From positions 94,396-158,395 of the forward strand of contig DATJAP010000044.1 in assembly GCA_035516155.1 (NCBI GenBank): a stretch of DNA of 64,000 nucleotides. Direction: 5' to 3'. The translations under genes and the position numbers were made by a program. Positions 17,866 through 26,563 of this stretch are shown in pieces. The DNA comes from JAJYKN01 sp035516155 (GTDB taxonomy: Bacteria > Nitrospirota > UBA9217). The notes below the pieces were generated by a model. The model was not told the DNA's origin and searched no databases. It was given only the letters and a program-made list of their open reading frames with translations. Numbering within the stretch: the stretch's first letter is position 1; each line of letters starts with the position of its first letter.

Positions 17866-18348
17866 ATGAAAAAACAAAAACTTGCACCGTTCGGCATTGC
17901 CGCCTTTCTCTGGATAGTCGGACTGGGGATCCCGGCGTCGGGGAACGCTGGGGTCAATGTCGACATTTCGATTCCTCTGCCCGGCCTGGTGATTCCTGCT
18001 CCGCCGGCAATGATCGTAATTCCAGGGACTTCTGTGTATTATCCGCCCGATGTGCAAGCGGATATCTTTTTTTATCATGGTTACTGGTACCGCCCCTATC
18101 GCGGCCACTGGTTCATATCAGCTGGATATAACGGACCATGGGGCGGCATCGCCATCGGGAGAGTGCCGCGACCTCTGCTTGGCATACCTCCGCATTTTCG
18201 TCATGTCGCGCCAGGATACGAACGAGTGCCTTACGGGGTCATGAGAAGAAACTGGCGCGCTTGGGAGCGAGACCGGTACTGGGAGAAACGAGAGGGACGG
18301 AGAGAGTATCGCAGAGATGAGCGAAGAGAACGGGAATTCAGGCATTGA
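17866..18348 (+). CDS. secreted small protein, Pro/Tyr-rich with charged C-terminus
   Basis: A 160-residue exported protein of unknown function. A signal peptide covers residues 1-28 (KLAPFGIAAFLWIVGLGI, then AGVN). The middle is rich in Pro, Tyr, Trp and Gly, with a YHGYWYRPYRGHWF segment (about 65-78) seen in many small periplasmic proteins of sediment bacteria. The last 35 residues are almost all Arg, Glu and Trp (RREYRRDERREREFRH), probably a disordered tail. AGGAGG lies nine bases before the ATG. A long leader with the structured element at 17572 precedes it. Confidence 0.65.
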   Translation: MKKQKLAPFGIAAFLWIVGLGIPASGNAGVNVDISIPLPGLVIPAPPAMIVIPGTSVYYPPDVQADIFFYHGYWYRPYRGHWFISAGYNGPWGGIAIGRVPRPLLGIPPHFRHVAPGYERVPYGVMRRNWRAWERDRYWEKREGRREYRRDERREREFRH

Positions 18349-18478
18349 GCGATCGCTGCCGGGCGATGAAATGGAAGGATGTTTTCACTTTGAAAACATC
18401 CTTTCCGTCCTCGAAACTGCTCTTGTATTCACGCACTAAATCTGATACTTTTAATTCCGGTAGTGTTTTCACTGCCAT
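18338..18478 (-). CDS. possible 46-residue protein, perhaps a mobile-element remnant
   Basis: The minus strand from the ATG at 18478 reads MAVKTLPELKVSDLVREYKS, then SFEDGKDVFKVKTS and a stop at 18338. The codons look coding-like and a strong AGGAGG lies 11 bases upstream. The last part overlaps the 3' end of the plus-strand gene by 11 bases. The leader is framed by the inverted repeat at 18480-18530, as at an insertion-sequence end. No family is recognised with certainty. It may be a truncated transposase start or a small regulator. Confidence 0.35.
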   Translation of the reverse strand: MAVKTLPELKVSDLVREYKSSFEDGKDVFKVKTSFHFIARQRSLNA

Positions 18479-18479
18479 T

Positions 18480-18536
18480 GGGTGTATTCCTCCTCTTCTC
18501 GATTGAGATGGCCAAAAGGAGAATACACCCTTTTTT
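18480..18536 (+). terminator. inverted repeat with T tail; also sequesters the SD of the minus-strand ORF
   Basis: GGGTGTATTC (18480-18489) pairs with GAATACACCC (18521-18530), followed by TTTTTT (18531-18536). In the plus direction it is a plausible terminator for the gene at 17866. In the minus direction the same arms, extended by CTCCT with AGGAG, place the SD of the ORF at 18478 inside the stem. A second hairpin (GGATGTTTTC/GAAAACATCC, 18377-18401) lies nearer the stop of the plus-strand gene. Confidence 0.5.
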
Positions 18537-18749
18537 ATTTCTATGGGAATTTTACACAGAGAATTTTACACTACCTCACCCGGACATAATTTGACATCAT
18601 TGATTCACTATGCAATAATATGCTCTATATTAATTAGAGTAGAGAGGCGATCTCTCATCCTCGGGAAGGGGAAAAGCTGTTCAGCGGGGATATAGTTTCT
18701 CTATTCATTCAGCACGCTCTCCGTTTTGCGGATAGAAGGCGAGGCCCCG

Positions 18750-19517
18750 ATGACGACCGATCATCCCGCCGATGAACAGGATCCTCAACTGCCGAACAAG
18801 TCAATAAACTATGCGCTCCTGGTGGACGGTTATGTGAGGGACCTTTTTACGACCGGCATGATCCTCCAGCGGCTCGATTACGATGTATTCATTGCGAACT
18901 CGGGCGAGGATGCCCTCAAACTTATTGAGGTAGCCTTGCCGGAACTGGTGATAACCGAGCTTTCCCTGCACAACATGTCGGGTCTGGAACTGTTGTTTCA
19001 GCTCAAGCACGCTCCCGCCACCAAAGACATTCCCGTAATCATCCATACGGCGATCGGGGACGAAAAGTGGGAAAATCACTGCCGTGCCACAGGATGCGCC
19101 GCCTTTCTGAGAAAACCGGTGGATCTCGACGAACTCTATAGCGCAATCCAGCGCGCGACGGAGGACAAACCACGGCAATATGTGCGGCTGCGGACTCTGT
19201 TGCCCGTCAGGGTAGGCGGCCATCTATCAACCGACGCGGCCGCTAGCGTCGAATATATTTCAGAGCTGTCGGAAAACGGCATCTTCGTGCGCACGCTGAC
19301 CCCCCGGCCGGTCAATGCCGTTCTCCCGGTAAATATCATTCTCAACTCGCTGCCGATCAAGCTGAAGGCGGTCGTCGTACGCAGGGTCAGCATCGGTCAG
19401 GGGCTGTTCAAGGAGCCCGGCATGGGGATGCAGTTCGTCGAGATTTCTGAACCCCATCGGGAGTTAATAAGAAACTTCATAAAAGGACACATCATGCGCG
19501 ATATCAACCCAGCCTGA
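18750..19517 (+). CDS. degenerate receiver domain fused to a PilZ-type domain
   Basis: A 255-residue protein. Residues about 20-140 form a CheY-like receiver and residues about 150-250 a PilZ-like domain that begins QYVRLRTLLPVRV and continues SELSENGIFVRT, resembling the c-di-GMP-binding R-x5-R and D/N-x-S-x-x-G signatures in altered form. The receiver keeps Thr100 (IHTAIG) and Lys122 (LRKPVD). It lacks the phospho-acceptor Asp, which is Glu70 (ITELSL), and has only one of the two N-terminal acidic residues (LLVDGY). It is probably not phosphorylated and may be fixed in an active-like state. I chose the ATG at 18750 after GGCGAGG; the longer frame starts at a TTG without RBS. Monocistronic. 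Confidence 0.8.
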   Translation: MTTDHPADEQDPQLPNKSINYALLVDGYVRDLFTTGMILQRLDYDVFIANSGEDALKLIEVALPELVITELSLHNMSGLELLFQLKHAPATKDIPVIIHTAIGDEKWENHCRATGCAAFLRKPVDLDELYSAIQRATEDKPRQYVRLRTLLPVRVGGHLSTDAAASVEYISELSENGIFVRTLTPRPVNAVLPVNIILNSLPIKLKAVVVRRVSIGQGLFKEPGMGMQFVEISEPHRELIRNFIKGHIMRDINPA

Positions 19518-19640
19518 CAGACCGGTCGTGCGATCACCAACATAGCAGGGGAGAACGTCCCGCAAAACTGCTCTTCAGCGTTTCGAACGTTTCTTGTATA
19601 GCCTCCCGTTTCCGGGGGCAAAAACAAGCTTCATTCATAA

Positions 19641-20591
19641 TCAGGATCCCGGCGTCTCACCTTTCCGCATCTCCACGTATCTCGCTGCACCAAGCGCCGC
19701 TACGCACCCATCTGCGGCCGCTACCACGATCTGGTTTGCAAATTTCTGCCTCAGGTCCCCGGCGGCGAATATCCCCGACACACTTGTAGCGCATTTCTCA
19801 TCGGTCACCACAAAACCGAATTCGTCGGTCCGGACTGCGGAGGGAACCAGCTGGTTGTTGGGCGAGAACCCGACAAAAATAAAAACCCCGTCCGTGGACA
19901 ATTCCCCCTTTTCCCCGGTGGCAAGATTTTCGAAGGAAACCGCTCGGACGGTTTTCTCGTCACCCAAGACCGATTTGATGACCGTGTTCCAGAGGATTTG
20001 AATCCCCGGTTCGGCCGCCAGACGGCTTTGAAGCAGTTTGCCTGCCCGCAATGAGTCTCTGCGGTGCACCAAGTATACTTTCCTGGCCAGCCTAGAGAGA
20101 TAGATCGCTTCCTCCACAGCCGTATCTCCGCCGCCAATAACAACGACTGTCTTGTTCCGGAAAAAAAACCCGTCGCAGGTGGCACAGTAGGAAACACCAG
20201 CGCCAAGGTATTCGGCTTCACCGGGAATGCCAAGTTTGCGGGCTGTACCGCCCGCGGCGAGAATCAATGCAACTGTCTGCAATTGGTCGCCGTTTGCGAG
20301 TTCTACGGTGTGAATACCAGTCCCGGCGGTGACCGCAACAACCTCCTGCTGGACAACAGGAAGAGCAAATGCTTCAGCATGGTGGACCAGCTTCTCGGCT
20401 AGATCAAAGCCGGTTATCCCCTCCACGCCGGGGTAGTTTTCAACCTCTTTTGATATGGCAATCTGGCCGCCGAGCACCCCTTTTTCGAGAAGAACAGTTT
20501 TCAGCGCAGCCCTCTTGCAGTAGAGCCCGGCTACAAGCCCTGCTGGTCCTCCGCCTACTATTATCACTTCATAGCTTTCCTTCATCGTCAT
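19641..20591 (-). CDS. trxB: thioredoxin reductase
   Basis: A 316-residue low-molecular-weight flavoprotein disulfide reductase that passes electrons from NADPH to thioredoxin. The FAD loop is IVGGGPAGLVAGLY (about residues 10-23), the redox-active pair is CATCDG (about 136-141), the NADPH loop is VVIGGGDTAVEEA, and the C-terminal FAD motif is GIFAAGDLR. ATG codons two residues apart (MTMKES) both remain possible. Two thioredoxin-system genes lie within 3 kb (this and the zinc-ribbon thioredoxin at 22299), both on the minus strand but separated by other genes. Confidence 0.93.
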   Translation of the reverse strand: MTMKESYEVIIVGGGPAGLVAGLYCKRAALKTVLLEKGVLGGQIAISKEVENYPGVEGITGFDLAEKLVHHAEAFALPVVQQEVVAVTAGTGIHTVELANGDQLQTVALILAAGGTARKLGIPGEAEYLGAGVSYCATCDGFFFRNKTVVVIGGGDTAVEEAIYLSRLARKVYLVHRRDSLRAGKLLQSRLAAEPGIQILWNTVIKSVLGDEKTVRAVSFENLATGEKGELSTDGVFIFVGFSPNNQLVPSAVRTDEFGFVVTDEKCATSVSGIFAAGDLRQKFANQIVVAAADGCVAALGAARYVEMRKGETPGS

Positions 20592-20727
20592 GGCCAGACT
20601 TCCAGAGAGAGATCCCTTCCTTTCCTTATTTTATTATTATACATCAGATCATTCTTTAGAAATGTTTATATTCTGGTAAAAAAGAGATGATTCTCTATAG
20701 CAATCGCAGTCGGACAAAGGGGCACAC

Positions 20728-21331
20728 ATGAATGAGGCAACGGACAAGGAGAGGATAATCGACACCGTCACCGGCCTTTCAATCAGCACGGACAACGGGG
20801 ACCGGCCTGGTATCAAAGCCCTGTTTGTTCCCCGCGTCCTGTTCGGCATGGCATCGCTTGCGGGAAGACAACCCGTAACCACCATGCCCCAGGCGATCAT
20901 CGACGGATGGGACAAGGGACTCAAGCTTTGAAAGGCCATACACCATCAGGCAGGCAATTTTCTGTGGACGTTGGAAGCAATGAAGCGCAGGTATTCTGTT
21001 ATGGCATAACTTGGTATTATTTGCCGAACAGGACAAAAAAACCAGAACTATGAAAGACAGCTCTGATGTGTATCTGGCGAACCCGGGAGGAGAATGGAAG
21101 ATAGGCCGGTTCAAATTCAATCTGAAATTCATTGACGGGAATCCTGCGCCGGAGAAGAGTTCGAACAGTGAACCGATACCGTTTCAAAGAGTGCAAGAAG
21201 CAATAAGCGGATCTACCTGTCTTGCCGCGGGACCCCCTTCACTTCGCTCCGCCATGTTTCTCGCGACAGCAATCGGACGGATGCACGGCATAACAGTCAA
21301 AATGGCGACATCAGAGCAAGGTGGAAGATGA
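20728..21331 (+). pseudogene. SnoaL/NTF2-like protein broken by two frameshifts
   Basis: Three overlapping pieces in three frames together give one continuous SnoaL-like protein. Frame 1 (20728-20931) begins MNEATDKERIIDTVTGL and runs to MPQAIIDGWDKGLK. Frame 2 continues about 20925-21053 with ALKGHTPSGRQF and VFCYGITWYYLPNRTKK. Frame 3 (about 21030 on) gives KKTRTMKDSS and WKIGRFKFNLKFIDGN. The second break falls at a run of seven A residues (21035-21041). The residues after IDGNPAPE look like read-through. An AAAGGGG site precedes the ATG. SnoaL-like folds bind small hydrophobic ligands; no activity can be assigned. Either a pseudogene or two indel errors. Confidence 0.7.
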
Positions 21332-21388
21332 TACCTTTAAACTAAGACATTAATGTCTGAGATCATCTCTTTGAAGGAGGGTTATAAT

Positions 21389-21859
21389 ATGAAAGCAGTG
21401 AAATTGACGTTGTACGTTGCGTTCACCGTACTTCTTGCCGCATCACTCGGTTTCGCGGCATCCGGGGTGTTTAAGACAAAACTGAGCGGCAAGGAGGTCG
21501 TGCCGCCAGTGGAGACAAAAGCCACGGGCTATGCTCAATTCAAACTGAGCAAGGACGGCAAGGAAATCACCTACATCCTCAGGATGAAGGACATTGACGA
21601 TGTGACAGCAGCCCATATCCACGCCGGGAAAAAAGGCGAAAGCGGTGCGCCAGTCGCAGGTCTGTTCATGGGGCCGAAAAAAGAGGGTAAATTCAGCGGC
21701 GTGCTTGCCAAAGGCACCGTAACGGACAAGAACCTCGTCGGTAAGCTGGCGGGCGAGACAATCGGTGACCTTGCCAAGTTAATCAAGGACGGCGAAGCCT
21801 ACGTAAATGTCCACACCGTCAAGAACCCGAACGGTGAAATCCGCGGCCAGATCAAGTAA
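21389..21859 (+). CDS. exported CHRD domain protein
   Basis: A 156-residue protein with a signal peptide (residues 1-25, LTLYVAFTVLLAASLGFA) and a single CHRD domain. Visible landmarks are LSGKEVVPPVETKATG near the start of the domain, AAHIHAGKKGESGAPVA in the middle and EAYVNVHTVKNPNGEIRGQI at the end. CHRD domains were named from chordin; in bacteria they are periplasmic or surface proteins of unknown function. I chose the ATG at 21389, which follows GGAGGGTTATAAT; the frame upstream of it lacks signal-peptide character. A strong terminator follows at 21908. Confidence 0.88.
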   Translation: MKAVKLTLYVAFTVLLAASLGFAASGVFKTKLSGKEVVPPVETKATGYAQFKLSKDGKEITYILRMKDIDDVTAAHIHAGKKGESGAPVAGLFMGPKKEGKFSGVLAKGTVTDKNLVGKLAGETIGDLAKLIKDGEAYVNVHTVKNPNGEIRGQIK

Positions 21860-21907
21860 AGGCAATGGAATACCGGTTCGGACAATTGTTCAGAGAAAAA
21901 TGAAAAA

Positions 21908-21942
21908 GCGGAGCAGGAATCGATTCCTGTTCCGCTTTTTTT
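21908..21942 (+). terminator. Rho-independent terminator of the CHRD gene
   Basis: GCGGAGCAGGAA (21908-21919) pairs with TTCCTGTTCCGC (21924-21935), 12 bp with one G-U and a TCGA loop, followed by TTTTTTT (21936-21942). It starts 48 bases after the CHRD stop codon. Confidence 0.92.
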
Positions 21943-22298
21943 ATTTTGTCACCCAAAGGTCATTTGAGGGAAAAGAAAAAGACCTCGGAGTTTAGTCCCG
22001 TTTCATTCGTTTATCGGCAGAGCTTGCCGACAACCGCCAGAACCTGACCTCCCCGCGAACATCACCGGCGGATTCACAAGCCAGAGTCAGGCATAAATAC
22101 TGATCCAACCCTCTTGATAATGAAGAACTGCAAGGCCTTCGTAACCTTCGCATTTTTTCCCAGCACAACACCCAAGGCCTGTTCGGACCGGCTAGCCTGC
22201 TTACGCGCTTCCAAGCTCACTTCTATCTGCACATTATCTTGTTGGGTCTGCATCGCCACGCTGATGCTTTCGTTAGTTTTGATACCATTTCCGCCGTA

Positions 22299-22757
22299 TC
22301 AGAGGGCCGAAAAGTTGATAAGGTTGTCCACCCATTTGACCAGATCGGTCTTATCCTTTGGCGGACCATCCACACGAATGAGTTCCACGCCATTTCGATA
22401 GACTATGAAGGTCGGTGTTTTTTCGATCTTGAACCTCTGGGCGAGATAAACATCCGATTCGATGTCGACTTTCATGACCTTCAGCTTTCCCGCCCGCTCC
22501 CGCGCCAGGTTGTTCACCACGGGGTCGAATATCTTGCAGTAGAGACACATTGGGGCAGTGAATTCGAGGAGGAGTGTTTCGGCCCAATGAGCGATTGAGC
22601 GGTCAAGGCTATCCCGTTTCGCATACATCGGCTCGGAGGGGATTTGGAGAGTTACCTTGCAATTACCGCAGGCGGGATTACCCCCAAGTTTTGACTGAGG
22701 GACACGGTTCAGGATCAGACAATTAGCGCAGCGGATAATAGCGGAACTGTCAGACAT
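22299..22757 (-). CDS. thioredoxin with N-terminal zinc ribbon and CLYC active site
   Basis: A 152-residue TrxC/thioredoxin-2-like protein. The N-terminal zinc ribbon shows CANC (about residues 10-13) and CGNC (about 30-33). The thioredoxin fold follows, with FTAPMCLYCKIFDP (active site about 72-75), MKVDIES, and the cis-Pro segment EKTPTFIVYRNG. The catalytic dipeptide is Leu-Tyr instead of Gly-Pro, and the Trp before the first Cys is Met, which should alter redox potential and partner choice. The ATG is preceded only by a weak AGGTAAAAATT site. Thioredoxin reductase lies 1.7 kb away. Confidence 0.85.
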   Translation of the reverse strand: MSDSSAIIRCANCLILNRVPQSKLGGNPACGNCKVTLQIPSEPMYAKRDSLDRSIAHWAETLLLEFTAPMCLYCKIFDPVVNNLARERAGKLKVMKVDIESDVYLAQRFKIEKTPTFIVYRNGVELIRVDGPPKDKTDLVKWVDNLINFSAL

Positions 22758-23130
22758 AACTAATTTTTACCTATCGTTTTCGAATTCATACTTTAGAATG
22801 AAACAATCTATATTGATCAGTTTAAGCAATTGAACGGCAATAGTCAAGCGAAGAGAGCTTCCCCTTTGCCGGTCTGGTACGACCGCAAGAGTATAAACGA
22901 GGACAGCATCCAACCCTGAGCACAAGCTTGAAATTGCGGATCCCTGTTTTCGTCCCGTGAAAAGTCATTCTCTGCGAATCTTATTCCGTAAGAAGCTTTT
23001 TTTCTCGACTGGCCGGTTTCGCTTCGTCTAATATTTCAAACCCGGGTTTCAATGACCAGGATGAAACCGGACAATAATAGTGGTAAATTTAAAGAGGAAG
23101 AACATTTTTAACGCTAAAGAGGCTCGCGTC
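22758..23130. other. divergent spacer between thioredoxin and histidine kinase genes
   Basis: About 370 bases holding both upstream regions. The kinase frame is open back to a GTG at 23080, so part of this could be coding. No operator or RNA structure was recognised. Confidence 0.45.
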
Positions 23131-24822
23131 ATGTCGGAACAATGTACCATAAACGAATGTCTGACGAGAAAGACTGATACAGGCCAGACATGTTATGCAG
23201 AAAGGGGCTCAGTCGGCGAGCAAATGCGCCAACTGGTCAGTCAGTATGAAAAGCTCATCGAGTCTCTTCCCGATGCAATGGTCATTATCAACCGCGTTGG
23301 TAGAATCGTAACGGTAAATGCCCAGATAGAAAAGCTCTTCGGCTACGGGAGAGAAGAACTGCAGGGGAGAAATCTTGAGATCCTGATGCCGGCGAGGTTT
23401 CGCGCCCGCCATCGTAAAAATGTGTCAGAATTCCTTAGCCAGCCCCGTATCCGTCCCATGGGGACGGGGCTTGAGCTTTTCGGGCTGCGCAAGGACGGTG
23501 CGGAATTCCCCGTCGACATCAGCTTGAGTTTCTTTACGACTGGTGGTGAAGTGGCGGCCATAGCGGCCATCCGGGACATAACGGAGCGAAAAAAAACCGA
23601 ACGCGATCTCAACTTGAATTACCTGATACAAAGAGCTATCAGTTCGGTCCTGAAAATTTCCCTGGAACCTGTTCTGCTCGAGGAGCAGCTAAGCAAGGTG
23701 CTCGACCTGATCATCACCCTCCCAAGTTTTGAAACTCATGCGCTGGGCAGCATTTACCTCGTCGAGGGCGAAGATCGCACCCTCGTCCTCAGAGCCATGC
23801 ATGGATTCTCTGTGTCCCAGGCGACGTCCTGCCACTATTTACCGCTGGGAGAGGGCATAGACAGCGCTCGGGCAGCGGCCTGCCAGATCATATCCCCCAA
23901 TTGTCTTGATGAGCTCGACGAAATCCAGTATGCGAGAGAGGGAAACACAGCACAGTATTGCGCTCCCATCGTCTTCGGAAAGCGGCCCCTCGGTTTGATC
24001 AATGTGGCGGTAAGTGAGGGACACCAGCGCATTCCCGAGGAGGAGGAGTTTCTTGCTGCAATCGCGAATTCGCTTGCAGGTCTCATTGAGCGATATCAAA
24101 CCGAGACGGAAAAGAACCGACTCCGGGAACAGCTCGCTGAGACAGAAAAGTTCGTGGCCCTTGGGAGGATCACCGCCAATGTATCACACACAATCAAAAA
24201 TCCCTTGACCGCGATCGGCGGTTTCGCAAACAGGTTGATGGACAAGCTTCCTGAAGGGACTCAAGAGAAAAAATACGCGGGTTTGATTTATACGGAAGCA
24301 GTACGGCTAGAGAATGTATTGCAGAATGTTCTCCTGTTCTCACGGCATGACAAAGACCGGCTGACCGCTTGCAGCATCCCGGAAATAGTCGAAAAAGCAC
24401 TGGTGATGTACGAGGATATCTGCAGAGAAAAGTTAATCGCCATCAACAGGGACCTTAAAGACGTTCCCTTGATAACCGGGAATAAGGAGCAGTTGCTCCA
24501 AGCGATCGAAAACCTGCTATCCAATGCCATCGATGCAATGGCGCGGGGCGGCTCTCTTACGGTCGACACGGACGTTGAAAAAAAGGGAGAAAGCTCCTTC
24601 GTTCGCCTAAAAATAAGGGACACCGGCTATGGCATAGAAACCGAGAACATCAAAAGAATTTTTGAGCCTTTTTTTACGACGAAACTGCTTCTGAAAGGAA
24701 CAGGGTTGGGCCTTTCCATCACCAAGAAGGTCGTGGATGATCACGGCGGCTTCATCCGGGTAGACAGCAGAGTGGGAAAGGGTACGACATTCGATGTTCT
24801 CTTTCCGATTAAACGGACATGA
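23131..24822 (+). CDS. PAS-GAF sensor histidine kinase
   Basis: A soluble two-component kinase of about 563 residues with no membrane segment. A PAS domain (about 35-150) contains DAMVIINRVGRIVTVNAQIE and ends with the PAC-type AAIRDITERKK. A GAF domain spans about 190-325 (LPLGEGIDSARAAACQI). The dimerisation box has the phospho-accepting His353 in VSHTIKNPL. The ATPase domain shows the N box ENLLSNAIDAM, G1 IRDTGYGIE, F box FEPFFTTK and G2 GTGLGLSI. The signal is cytoplasmic and unknown. I chose the ATG at 23131 with AGAGG upstream; a GTG at 23080 is in frame. No response regulator is adjacent; the nearest is at 33181. Confidence 0.9.
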   Translation: MSEQCTINECLTRKTDTGQTCYAERGSVGEQMRQLVSQYEKLIESLPDAMVIINRVGRIVTVNAQIEKLFGYGREELQGRNLEILMPARFRARHRKNVSEFLSQPRIRPMGTGLELFGLRKDGAEFPVDISLSFFTTGGEVAAIAAIRDITERKKTERDLNLNYLIQRAISSVLKISLEPVLLEEQLSKVLDLIITLPSFETHALGSIYLVEGEDRTLVLRAMHGFSVSQATSCHYLPLGEGIDSARAAACQIISPNCLDELDEIQYAREGNTAQYCAPIVFGKRPLGLINVAVSEGHQRIPEEEEFLAAIANSLAGLIERYQTETEKNRLREQLAETEKFVALGRITANVSHTIKNPLTAIGGFANRLMDKLPEGTQEKKYAGLIYTEAVRLENVLQNVLLFSRHDKDRLTACSIPEIVEKALVMYEDICREKLIAINRDLKDVPLITGNKEQLLQAIENLLSNAIDAMARGGSLTVDTDVEKKGESSFVRLKIRDTGYGIETENIKRIFEPFFTTKLLLKGTGLGLSITKKVVDDHGGFIRVDSRVGKGTTFDVLFPIKRT

Positions 24823-24914
24823 TGCTCCTCTGGCAAGCAAACAAATTTAATTCCTGCGTTCGTCTGTTCCTTACTTCATTTCTCCAGCAGAATTGACAGG
24901 CACGTGAACAGTGG

Positions 24915-26525
24915 TCATCCCGATGAAGCGACATCAATGTCGCTGCGAGCCCCCATATTTTTGGGTATCTTGCTCATGGCTCGCTCGGACAGGGCAGCGA
25001 TGGTGAGCGCGGGATTAACGCCCGGATTAGCCGAAATCATGGAACCGTCGCACACATACATGTTCTCATACCCGAAGACCCGGTTGTCCCTGTCGATCAC
25101 GCCCTCATCGCCATTTCTCCCCATCACACAGCCACCGAGGATGTGGGCGGTGGTGGGTATACCGAACAACGTCTCAGTTAGCAGCACCATGGGTTTTCCC
25201 TTTACGATTTTCGCGTATCGGCCGGACAGCGCCCCGGCTTCCGGGACGAAGGCCGTCGGACGTTGCCCCGTCTCGGAAGAAGACTTCATGCCGAACCAGC
25301 CTCGCGAGAAGCGAAGAGTGCTGTCGAGGGTCTGCATGAACAGCAGGATCTGCGTTCTCTTAGCCCAGTCCCCGACGAAATAGACTCTCAGGTTCCTGAC
25401 CGGATGCAGCACAAGGTCTCCCACTACTTTTAACAGTCTGACAAGCATATTGCTTCCTTGGGAAAGGGGGATCTCAAAGAGGCGCCAGAAACCCGATCCC
25501 GCGGGGTAGCGAACCGGCTCCACATGGCTATGATCATCGGAGTGAAGGATAGAGCTGATCGCGACGCCGTCGGAAAATACTGTTCCCTTGTCCAGCGATG
25601 TTATTCCGATCAGGCTTTCCGAATTGGTGCGTATGCACGACCCGACTTTTTGGGAAAGGTTCGGCAGGAAGGACTGTCTGAGTTTAAGGAGCAATGGAAC
25701 GGTACCCAGCACGCCGCCGCTGAACACGACGCCGCCACAGGTGTACTCCCCCTTTTTCCCGAAAAATGATGTGGAGGTCCGCCACTTCACCCGATAGCCA
25801 TCTGAACCATCCGGCTTTCCCAATGGGTGAATTTCGAAGACCTCGGCCTCGGGTTGAATGACGGCCCCCAGCTGTTCTGCAAGGTAGAGGTAGTTCTTGT
25901 CCAGGGTGTTTTTTGCGTTGTACCGGCACCCGACCATGCATCCTCCGCAGAAAGTGCAGCCACTGCGGTCCGGACCCTTCCCGTTGAAGTACGGGTCAGG
26001 CACGGTTTTTTCAGGCTCTCCGAAAAAAACAGCCACCTTTGTCGGCTCGAAGCGTTCTGATTTGCCTATCTGCTCCGCAAGAATTTTAAGCGCTTTGTCT
26101 CCGGTTTCGAACCGTGGACAAGGGACCCTACCGAGCATGGCAGAAGCGAGAGCATAGAACTCCATTAGTTCCTGCTCCCAGTCGGCGAGAGGAGCCCAGC
26201 TTGCAGCCCGGAAAAAGCTCTGCTTGGGCACGGTCAATGTATTAGCATAGACAAGCGAACCACCTCCGACACCCACGCCGGACAGGATCGTGACATGCCG
26301 AAACCATGTCAGCTTGAAAAAGCCGAAGAACCTCAGGCCCGGCAACCAGAGCCATCGCTTCAGGTTCCAGTTCGTCCGGGGAAAATCCTTTGCTCCGAGC
26401 CGCTTCCCCTTTTCAAGCACGAGCACCTTGTACCCTTTTTCAGCAAGCCGGAGCGCGGAGACGGACCCGCCGAAACCCGATCCGATGACAATATAGTTGT
26501 ATTGAAGATCGCGCGGCAATTGCAA
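24915..26525 (-). CDS. GMC family oxidoreductase (cholesterol-oxidase-like)
   Basis: A 536-residue FAD-dependent oxidoreductase. The FAD-binding loop is YIVIGSGFGGSVSALRLAEKG (about 11-31), with a second GMC signature at LSGVGVGGGSLVYANT (about 81-96) and the C-terminal LGGCVMGRN and NPGVNPALTIAALSERA. A Cys-rich insert, GCTFCGGCMVGCRYNAKN (about 189-206), is typical of this bacterial subgroup and may hold a metal or Fe-S centre. Such enzymes oxidise sterols or other hydrophobic alcohols; the substrate is unknown. The start is a TTG immediately after AAGGTGA, and no ATG gives the full FAD motif. Confidence 0.85.
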   Translation of the reverse strand: MQLPRDLQYNYIVIGSGFGGSVSALRLAEKGYKVLVLEKGKRLGAKDFPRTNWNLKRWLWLPGLRFFGFFKLTWFRHVTILSGVGVGGGSLVYANTLTVPKQSFFRAASWAPLADWEQELMEFYALASAMLGRVPCPRFETGDKALKILAEQIGKSERFEPTKVAVFFGEPEKTVPDPYFNGKGPDRSGCTFCGGCMVGCRYNAKNTLDKNYLYLAEQLGAVIQPEAEVFEIHPLGKPDGSDGYRVKWRTSTSFFGKKGEYTCGGVVFSGGVLGTVPLLLKLRQSFLPNLSQKVGSCIRTNSESLIGITSLDKGTVFSDGVAISSILHSDDHSHVEPVRYPAGSGFWRLFEIPLSQGSNMLVRLLKVVGDLVLHPVRNLRVYFVGDWAKRTQILLFMQTLDSTLRFSRGWFGMKSSSETGQRPTAFVPEAGALSGRYAKIVKGKPMVLLTETLFGIPTTAHILGGCVMGRNGDEGVIDRDNRVFGYENMYVCDGSMISANPGVNPALTIAALSERAMSKIPKNMGARSDIDVASSG

Positions 26526-26563
26526 TCACCTTGGCTGCTGTTCATTCGCCAACAATAATTCGC

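Noticed and set aside
22074..22259. 61-codon minus-strand frame after the thioredoxin gene
   Set aside because: GTG start with a poor RBS and no recognised motif; could be a small protein but cannot be supported.
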